From the NCBI GenBank assembly GCA_937868205.1, contig CALMMC010000040.1, positions 1 through 21,236 of the forward strand: DNA of 21,236 nt, read 5' to 3'. Source of the DNA: JAAZPG01 sp012797375 (GTDB lineage Bacteria > Acidobacteriota > Aminicenantia > Aminicenantales > UBA4085). The notes under the pieces were generated by a model that made no database searches, was not told the DNA's origin, and worked only from the letters and a program-made list of their open reading frames with translations. The translations under genes and the position numbers were made by a program. Numbering within the stretch: the stretch's first letter is position 1; every line of letters starts with the position of its first letter. Below, piece after piece: positions 16,993 to 21,236 of this stretch.

Positions 16993-18105
16993 TCAGGGAG
17001 ACGGCCGCTTCCGGAGATCCCCGCAGGAGAGCCCGCGGGGATTGAAGCATTTGTTGCAGGAGAGGCAGGCCGATCGTTCGGCCTGCCCCAGCCGGAAGCG
17101 GCGGACCAGGTCCGGTTCCCGAACCAGCGGCCGGCTGAGCGAGATGAAATCCACGCGTCCTTCTTGAACGAAGCGTTCCATGACCCGGAAGGTCCGGATT
17201 CCTCCCAGGCCGAAGACCGGAATCTTCAAGGCGGCTTTGAACCGGACGGCGTCCCCGACGAAATAACCCTCCTCGTCCTCGGTCCTGAGCCCCGGCCAGA
17301 CCGAGCCGCGGCCCGCCTCGGCCATTCCGCCGCTGACCTCCACACCGTCGAGCCCGAGGGGCTCAAGCCGGCGGGCGACGGCGATCGCTTCCTCCGGCTC
17401 CAATCCGGAGGGGAGGAAATCGGAGGCGTTGATTTTCATGATCACGGGAAATTTCCGACCGAGCTCCGCCCGGATGCCGGCGAGGATTTCGACGACGACC
17501 CGGGCACGATTTTCGGTCGACCCGCCCCAGGCGTCCGTCCTGCGGTTGGTATGGGGCGAAAGGAAGCCGCTGAGGAGATATCCGTGGGCGGCGTGGATCT
17601 GGACCCCGTCGAAACCGGCGGCCGCGGCCCGCCGGGCGGCCTGGATGAAATCCCGGACAAGGCCGTGGATTTCGCCCTCGGTCATTTCCCGGGGCGTGAC
17701 CTTGGAGACGGGATCGGGAACGGCCGAGGGGGCGAGGGGGACGCCCCCCGTCAGGCGTTCCTTGGTCTGGCGGCCGGCGTGGGCGATCTGGAGGAAGATC
17801 TTGGAGGGCGTCCCGTGGACCGCCTCGGGAACCGGCCGGAAGAGCTCGATGAGGCGGTCGTCGTCGGCGGCCGTCTGGCCGGGGCTGGCGATGCCCGCGC
17901 GGTTGACATAGGCGTGGCCGGTGATGATCAGCCCGACGCCTCCCTCGGCCAAGGCCCGGTATAGATCCCGGTGCCGCTCCGTCATCCGGCCGTCCTTTCC
18001 GGCCAGGAACTCATGGGTGGCCGACCGGACGAAACGGTTGGGAATCTCCGCTGTTCCGACCTTCAAGGGGGAAAAGAGAATCGATCGTTCCTTTGTCCCG
18101 TTCAT
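16993..18105 (-). CDS. Old-yellow-enzyme family NADH:flavin oxidoreductase
   Basis: This is an FMN-binding TIM-barrel oxidoreductase that reduces activated double bonds or related substrates with NAD(P)H. The order of motifs is typical: FSPLKVGTAEIPNRFVRSAT, LIITGHAYVN, LQIAHAGRQT, a GFDGVQIHAAHGYLLSGFLSP block with the substrate-binding HAAH, WGGSTENRARVV, FPVIMKINASDF, GLGGIRT and the DFISLSRPLVREPDLV phosphate-binding end. The chain ends with CLSCNKCF and LSCG, four cysteines just after the barrel; there is no C-terminal FAD/NAD domain as in dienoyl-CoA reductase. I chose the ATG at 18105 (MNGTKERSILF), giving 370 residues, because a perfect -10 box ends 8 bases upstream; a start 12 codons earlier is open but would lie over the promoter. 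Substrate unknown. Confidence 0.88.
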   Translation of the reverse strand: MNGTKERSILFSPLKVGTAEIPNRFVRSATHEFLAGKDGRMTERHRDLYRALAEGGVGLIITGHAYVNRAGIASPGQTAADDDRLIELFRPVPEAVHGTPSKIFLQIAHAGRQTKERLTGGVPLAPSAVPDPVSKVTPREMTEGEIHGLVRDFIQAARRAAAAGFDGVQIHAAHGYLLSGFLSPHTNRRTDAWGGSTENRARVVVEILAGIRAELGRKFPVIMKINASDFLPSGLEPEEAIAVARRLEPLGLDGVEVSGGMAEAGRGSVWPGLRTEDEEGYFVGDAVRFKAALKIPVFGLGGIRTFRVMERFVQEGRVDFISLSRPLVREPDLVRRFRLGQAERSACLSCNKCFNPRGLSCGDLRKRPSP

Positions 18106-18112
18106 GCTGGAC

Positions 18113-18141
18113 ATTATACCGGAAGCGGTTTTCAGGCCCAA
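18113..18141 (-). promoter_or_regulatory. Leaderless promoter of the oxidoreductase gene
   Basis: On the minus strand TTGGGC (18136-18141), a 17-base spacer and a perfect TATAAT (18113-18118) predict transcription starting at about 18106, one base before the ATG at 18105. No Shine-Dalgarno is present. This decides the start chosen for the gene. Confidence 0.65.
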
Positions 18142-18173
18142 CCGGCCGGGCCGCCGGCCCCTGGAGGGCGTTC

Positions 18174-18202
18174 TTGAAAAGCCGGGCGGATCGGTCTATG
18201 TT
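18174..18202 (+). promoter_or_regulatory. Promoter of the second sigma-factor operon
   Basis: TTGAAA (18174-18179), a 17-base spacer and TATGTT (18197-18202) predict a start near 18209. Two direct copies of GGAACG (18210-18215 and 18224-18229, 14 bases apart) follow in the leader; they recall ECF -35 elements, but no good -10 follows either. Confidence 0.55.
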
Positions 18203-18248
18203 GGAGGGAGGAACGCAACGTCCGGAACGCCCCGAGGGTTTAATCATC

Positions 18249-18836
18249 ATGAGCATGGATGATCAGGCGCTCATCGCCCGCGTGCAGCAAGGCGACGGCT
18301 CGGCCTTCGCCGAGATCGTCCGTGCCTACAAGGACAAGATCGTGAATTACTTGTACCAGGTGACGAGCGATTATCAAAAGGCGGTCGACCTGTCCCAGGA
18401 GACGTTCATCCGGGTTTATTTCAAAGCCGACCGCTACCGGCCGATCGCCCCGCTCTCCTCCTGGATCTATGCCATCGCCTCGAACCTGGCGAAAACCGAT
18501 CACAAGAGGCGCCGCCGGATGATGGCTGTTTCCTTGGAGGATCTCCCCCCGACCGTCGAAATCAGCACGCCGGCCGGCGAGGAATCGGACACGGGATTGA
18601 CCCGGAACTTGCGGGCGGCCTTGGCCGCTCTTCATCCGCGGTACCGGATCCCCGTCGTCCTCAAGGACGTCGAGGGCTACAGCCAGGAGGAAATCGCGGC
18701 GATCGTCAAAAGCCCGGTCGGAACGGTCAAGGCCCGCATCAGCCGGGGGCGGGCCATGCTCCGGAAAAGCTTGGAGGGGGCGTCGGACGGCGTCACCGCG
18801 TTCGCTAAACGGGAGATCAGCGATGGACGATGCTAA
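18249..18836 (+). CDS. ECF-type RNA polymerase sigma factor (second system)
   Basis: The 195-residue protein has region 2 (about 20-88: FAEIVRAYKDKIVNYLYQVT, VDLSQETFIRVYF, LSSWIYAIASNLAKTDHKRR) and region 4 (about 125-175: LHPRYRIPVVLKDVEGYSQEE, SPVGTVKARISRGRAMLRK). It resembles RpoE-like group ECF factors. Two ATGs (18249, 18255) are close; 18249 is used, with GAGGG 10 bases upstream. The frame is open back to 18093 but that part overlaps the promoter. It overlaps the next gene by 14 bases and heads the operon sigma, one-TM protein, HtrA-like PDZ protein, an order like rpoE-rseA-...-mucD in proteobacteria. Confidence 0.93.
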   Translation: MSMDDQALIARVQQGDGSAFAEIVRAYKDKIVNYLYQVTSDYQKAVDLSQETFIRVYFKADRYRPIAPLSSWIYAIASNLAKTDHKRRRRMMAVSLEDLPPTVEISTPAGEESDTGLTRNLRAALAALHPRYRIPVVLKDVEGYSQEEIAAIVKSPVGTVKARISRGRAMLRKSLEGASDGVTAFAKREISDGRC

Positions 18837-19197
18837 GGCGTGGAAAGGATTGGCCCGGGTCGCGGCCCCGGAGGATTTCGAGGACCGGGTGTTGCGGGAA
18901 CTGGACCGGAGGCGACGGGCGCGGCCCCAAGAACGGCGGGTGCGCTTATTCAAGTGGGCGCTTTCCGGGTCGGCGGCCGCTCTCCTGGCTTTTTTCACCA
19001 TCTTGAATTTCGTCGTTCCGGGGAAGGGGCCGCGGACCGCCGGCGAATATGCCGTCTCGGCCGCTGAACCGGCGGCGATCCCGGTCATGGAAACCATCGA
19101 TTACGGCCGGGAAATCCGGGCCGGCTCGACGGACGCGGAAGCCGTCTATCTTCTGGAACAAATCTCGGATTCGTCGTTCGCGATGATCCGTTATTAA
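18823..19197 (+). CDS. Small one-TM protein in anti-sigma position
   Basis: The 124-residue protein has a basic cytoplasmic N-terminus (APEDFEDRVLRELDRRRRAR, 15-34), one membrane helix (about 46-66, ALSGSAAALLAFFTILNFVV) and an extracytoplasmic tail of about 58 residues ending in SSFAMIRY. The layout, and its 14-base overlap with the sigma gene, make an anti-sigma factor likely. Unlike the other anti-sigma here it has no cysteine at all and therefore no zinc motif, so it is either a zinc-free type or a co-regulator. The PEDFExRVLREL segment resembles the N-terminus of other non-zinc anti-sigma proteins. The function is inferred from position. Confidence 0.7.
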   Translation: MDDAKAWKGLARVAAPEDFEDRVLRELDRRRRARPQERRVRLFKWALSGSAAALLAFFTILNFVVPGKGPRTAGEYAVSAAEPAAIPVMETIDYGREIRAGSTDAEAVYLLEQISDSSFAMIRY

Positions 19198-19207
19198 GGA
19201 GGATCCC

Positions 19208-20782
19208 ATGTCCCATCGTCATTTCCTTTTCAAGGCCGCCCTCCTGGCCCTCGTCCTGGCGGCCGGATCGTTGTCGGCCGTCGCGGCCGCCGTCCCCGCC
19301 GACGAGCGGAATATCGAAAGCATCCTGAAATCGACGGCGCCCTCGGTCGTGAAAGTCGAGGCCCGAAACGGCGTCCGCAAGATCGCCACCGGCGTGGTGA
19401 TCGACGCCGAGGGGACGATCGTCACCACCGCCTTGATCTCGCCGCGGGATGAAAAAATCACCGTCCGGACATTCGACGGAAAACAATATCCAGCCGATTT
19501 CAAGGGATTCGACACCCTGACCGGCTTGGCCGTGATCGAGGTCAAGAATAAGGGCCTGGCCCCCATCGCCCTCGGGACGACGGCCGACGCCCGGCCGGGC
19601 GTCTGGGCCGGGGCGGTCGGCTTCTCTCCCGAGGACACGCCGGCCGTGACCCAAGGGATCGTCAGCTCGGCGACCGCGGACCGCATCCGGCTCAACCTCT
19701 GGGTGATGCCCGGCTCGTCGGGCAGCCCGGTCGTCAATTCCGAGGGGAGGCTGATCGGCGTCCTGCGCGGAACTTTCTTCGAGGACCAGCCGGTCTATTT
19801 CGAATTCCGGGAGCAGCAAGTCGTCGGCACCGGAACGGTCTTCAGCCGGGCCGAAGGGCCTTCCTCCGGGATGGCCCTGGCCGTTCCGGCGGATGTCGTC
19901 CGCTCGGTCGCCAATGACATCCGGAAGGACGGCAAAGTCCTCCGCGGATGGATTGGGATTATGATCGCCGAAAAGGACGGCCGTCTCGAAATCAGGGAAG
20001 TCGAGCCGGAAAGCCCGGCCGAAGCGGCCAAGCTGAAACCCGGCGACGTCATCGTCAAGGCGGCCGGGGCCGAGATCCCCTCCGGGGCGGCGTTTTCCCG
20101 GGAGATCCGGAAGCGGAAGCCCGGGACCGAGGTTGTCCTGGAAATTCTCCGGGACAAAGAATCCAAGGAGGTGAAGGTCAAGCTGGGAGAATTCACCCCC
20201 GAGGACGGCCGCCTCGAGCTGGAAACCCGGTTTCCGAGGCTGTTCCCTCCGCTTGTCAAGGGAACCGAACGGCCGGCCGCGCCCGGCGGTCCGGAACGGT
20301 TCTTCGTCTGGGAAAACCGCCGCTACATCGGGGTCACTCTCCAAGAGCTGACCCGTGATCTGGCCGCGTTCTTCGGCGTCAAGGACGGCCGGGGGCTGCT
20401 CGTGACCGAGTTCGCTCCGGACAGCCCGGCCCAAAAAGCGGGCCTCAAGGCCGGCGACGTGATTCTCAAGGCCGACGGCCGAACGATGGATACGGTCGCC
20501 CGCTTGAGCGACTTGATCCGGGATAAAAAAGCGGGGGACAAGGTCAAGCTGGAGATTCTCCGTGACCGCAAGCCCATGACGATCGAGATTCCGGTCGCCG
20601 AGGAGGATAAACGGCCGGAGGGAGCCGCCTCGGTGTTTCGGGGGGCGGTCCGGGATTTGAGGGATCTCTTCGGAGACCGGCCGCTCGGGACCCTGAGCCG
20701 GGAACAGATGAGAAGGCTGGCCGAGGAATTCGAAAAGGAAGGGACGCGGCCGCCGCGGCTCCGCGGTTCTTATCGAATTTGA
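19208..20782 (+). CDS. Secreted HtrA/Deg-like protein with two PDZ domains, catalytic His and Asp missing
   Basis: The 524-residue protein has a signal peptide (1-28), a trypsin-like HtrA domain (about 35-235) and two PDZ domains (about 245-328 and 370-463). HtrA landmarks can be lined up. Where active enzymes have IVTNNHV, this one has IVTTALI, putting Leu76 at the catalytic His. Where they have TDLALL, it has TGLAVI, putting Gly106 at the catalytic Asp. PGSSGSPVVN keeps Ser171. PDZ carboxylate-loop-like RGWIGIMI and RRYIGVTL, and the motifs LKPGDVIV and LKAGDVIL, are intact. It is therefore probably not a protease but a peptide-binding chaperone or sensor in the periplasm. AAGGAGG lies just before the ATG, 10 bases after the one-TM protein gene. 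Misalignment around the His is the main doubt, since no other His occurs in the first 525 residues except His4. Confidence 0.88.
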   Translation: MSHRHFLFKAALLALVLAAGSLSAVAAAVPADERNIESILKSTAPSVVKVEARNGVRKIATGVVIDAEGTIVTTALISPRDEKITVRTFDGKQYPADFKGFDTLTGLAVIEVKNKGLAPIALGTTADARPGVWAGAVGFSPEDTPAVTQGIVSSATADRIRLNLWVMPGSSGSPVVNSEGRLIGVLRGTFFEDQPVYFEFREQQVVGTGTVFSRAEGPSSGMALAVPADVVRSVANDIRKDGKVLRGWIGIMIAEKDGRLEIREVEPESPAEAAKLKPGDVIVKAAGAEIPSGAAFSREIRKRKPGTEVVLEILRDKESKEVKVKLGEFTPEDGRLELETRFPRLFPPLVKGTERPAAPGGPERFFVWENRRYIGVTLQELTRDLAAFFGVKDGRGLLVTEFAPDSPAQKAGLKAGDVILKADGRTMDTVARLSDLIRDKKAGDKVKLEILRDRKPMTIEIPVAEEDKRPEGAASVFRGAVRDLRDLFGDRPLGTLSREQMRRLAEEFEKEGTRPPRLRGSYRI

Positions 20783-20789
20783 GGAGGGG

Positions 20790-20808
20790 AGGGGCTCGAG
20801 TAACCCCT
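20790..20808. terminator. Weak hairpin between convergent genes
   Basis: AGGGG (20790-20794) and CCCCT (20804-20808) flank a 9-base loop between the PDZ protein gene and the methyltransferase gene. No U-run follows, so support is weak. Confidence 0.3.
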
Positions 20809-21062
20809 TAAAGCTCCATCCAGCCGGCGAGGAGCTTCTCGAATTCCTCGGGAGACAGGCGGGGCGAATCGAAGAACCCTCGGGCGAGCCGCTGGCGGAC
20901 GGCTTCATAGAGGATGATCCCGGCCGAGACCGAGAGGTTGAGGCTCTGGACCATCCCGAACATCGGGATCTTGATCCGGACGTCAGCCCCATCTCGGGCC
21001 GCCGGCGAGAGGCCCTCGCGCTCGCTGCCGAAAACGATCGCCGTCGGCCGGCAGTAATCCAG
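20808..21062 (-). CDS. SpoU/TrmH-family RNA 2'-O-methyltransferase, C-terminal part
   Basis: The 84 remaining genomic residues carry SPOUT motif 2 (AIVFGSEREGLS) and motif 3 (IPMFGMVQSLNLSVSAGIILYEAVRQR), which form the trefoil knot that binds S-adenosylmethionine. The enzyme methylates a ribose 2'-OH in tRNA or rRNA. A short C-terminal tail (PRLSPEEFEKLLAGWMEL) resembles TrmH of tRNA Gm18 type, but the substrate cannot be fixed without the N-terminal half. The 5' part is missing because genomic sequence stops at 21062. The reading frame continues into adapter and gives a false N-terminus (QAEDGIRD, GLGDVYKRQ) that must not be annotated. Confidence 0.9.
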   Translation of the reverse strand: MDYCRPTAIVFGSEREGLSPAARDGADVRIKIPMFGMVQSLNLSVSAGIILYEAVRQRLARGFFDSPRLSPEEFEKLLAGWMEL

Positions 21063-21236
21063 CTGTCTCTTATACACATCTCCGAGCCCACGAGACTCCT
21101 GAGCATCTCGTATGCCGTCTTCTGCTTGAAAAAAAAAACACAAAATCTGCTAGACACACAGCCCACTAGTACAATGAAATCCGCACCAAGCATGATCCAC
21201 CACTAACACTATCAAAGCTATGAAACACAACACAAC
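21063..21236 (+). other. Illumina Nextera adapter read-through and junk, not genomic
   Basis: The Nextera mosaic end (CTGTCTCTTATACACATCT) begins at 21063. It is followed by the read-2 adapter remainder (21082-21096), an 8-base index TCCTGAGC (21097-21104), the P7 sequence starting ATCTCGTATGCC (21105-21128), and ten A (21129-21138). The last 98 bases (21139-21236) are AC-rich, GC-poor and gene-free, as expected of base calls past the end of a fragment. Nothing after 21062 should be annotated as biology. Confidence 0.98.

Noticed and set aside
18106..18141. Upstream start for the oxidoreductase (12 extra residues)
   Set aside because: It would overlap the -10 and -35 boxes and lacks a ribosome-binding site; family proteins begin near the ATG at 18105.
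21063..21143. N-terminus QAEDGIRD...DVYKRQ joined to the methyltransferase
   Set aside because: It is the reverse translation of the Nextera adapter, not a protein domain.
19085..21193. 702-residue minus-strand open frame across the PDZ gene and contig end
   Set aside because: Its first part is translated adapter (KQKTAYEM, LVGSEMCIRD) and the rest is antisense to the PDZ protein gene.

Overview
The window is GC-rich bacterial chromosome (bases 1-21062) followed by 174 bases of sequencing-library adapter and junk read (21063-21236), so it is the right-hand end of a draft contig. Nearly every base is coding, and most genes sit in short same-strand runs. The gene mix (S46 dipeptidyl-peptidase, bactofilin, DUF4097/LiaI-like envelope proteins, ECF sigma factors with membrane anti-sigma factors, an HtrA-like PDZ protein) points to a diderm, probably anaerobic or environmental bacterium. 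Acidobacteriota or Candidatus Aminicenantes is my best guess from general resemblance only; nothing in the window proves it.

Left part (1-11281). On the minus strand secA is followed by guaB (cut by the window edge). A GT87-type membrane glycosyltransferase is divergent from secA. Next, all on the minus strand, come an S46 peptidase with signal peptide, then the cluster uvrB-uvrC-acpS, then a bactofilin gene. UvrC lacks its C-terminal helix-hairpin-helix domain and SecA lacks its C-terminal zinc-binding tail; neither looks like a frameshift.

Middle (11282-13622). A decayed C-terminal scrap of an IS21-type istB lies beside the bactofilin promoter. It is followed by non-coding sequence with an inverted repeat, a tRNA-Gly(CCC) with its own promoter, a LipM/LplA-type lipoyl-pathway transferase starting 29 bases after the tRNA, and a 298-residue protein I cannot assign.

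Right part (13629-21062). Two ECF sigma-factor systems flank an old-yellow-enzyme-type oxidoreductase. The first (minus strand) reads sigma factor, zinc-finger anti-sigma, TM2/LiaI-like membrane protein, small LiaI-like membrane protein, DUF4097 'toastrack' protein built of 36-residue repeats. The second (plus strand) reads sigma factor, small one-TM protein in the anti-sigma position, and a secreted HtrA-like protein with two PDZ domains that has lost the catalytic His and Asp but kept the Ser. Both look like cell-envelope stress circuits. A SpoU/TrmH-type RNA methyltransferase gene is cut off by the adapter.

A regulatory pattern runs through the window. secA, the GT87 gene, uvrB and the oxidoreductase have sigma-70-like -10 boxes only 7-12 bases from their ATG and no ribosome-binding site, so they are predicted to be leaderless or nearly so. 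guaB, acpS, the S46 peptidase, bactofilin and the PDZ protein have clear Shine-Dalgarno sequences. The strongest candidate for something new is the sigma / one-TM protein / protease-dead HtrA operon.
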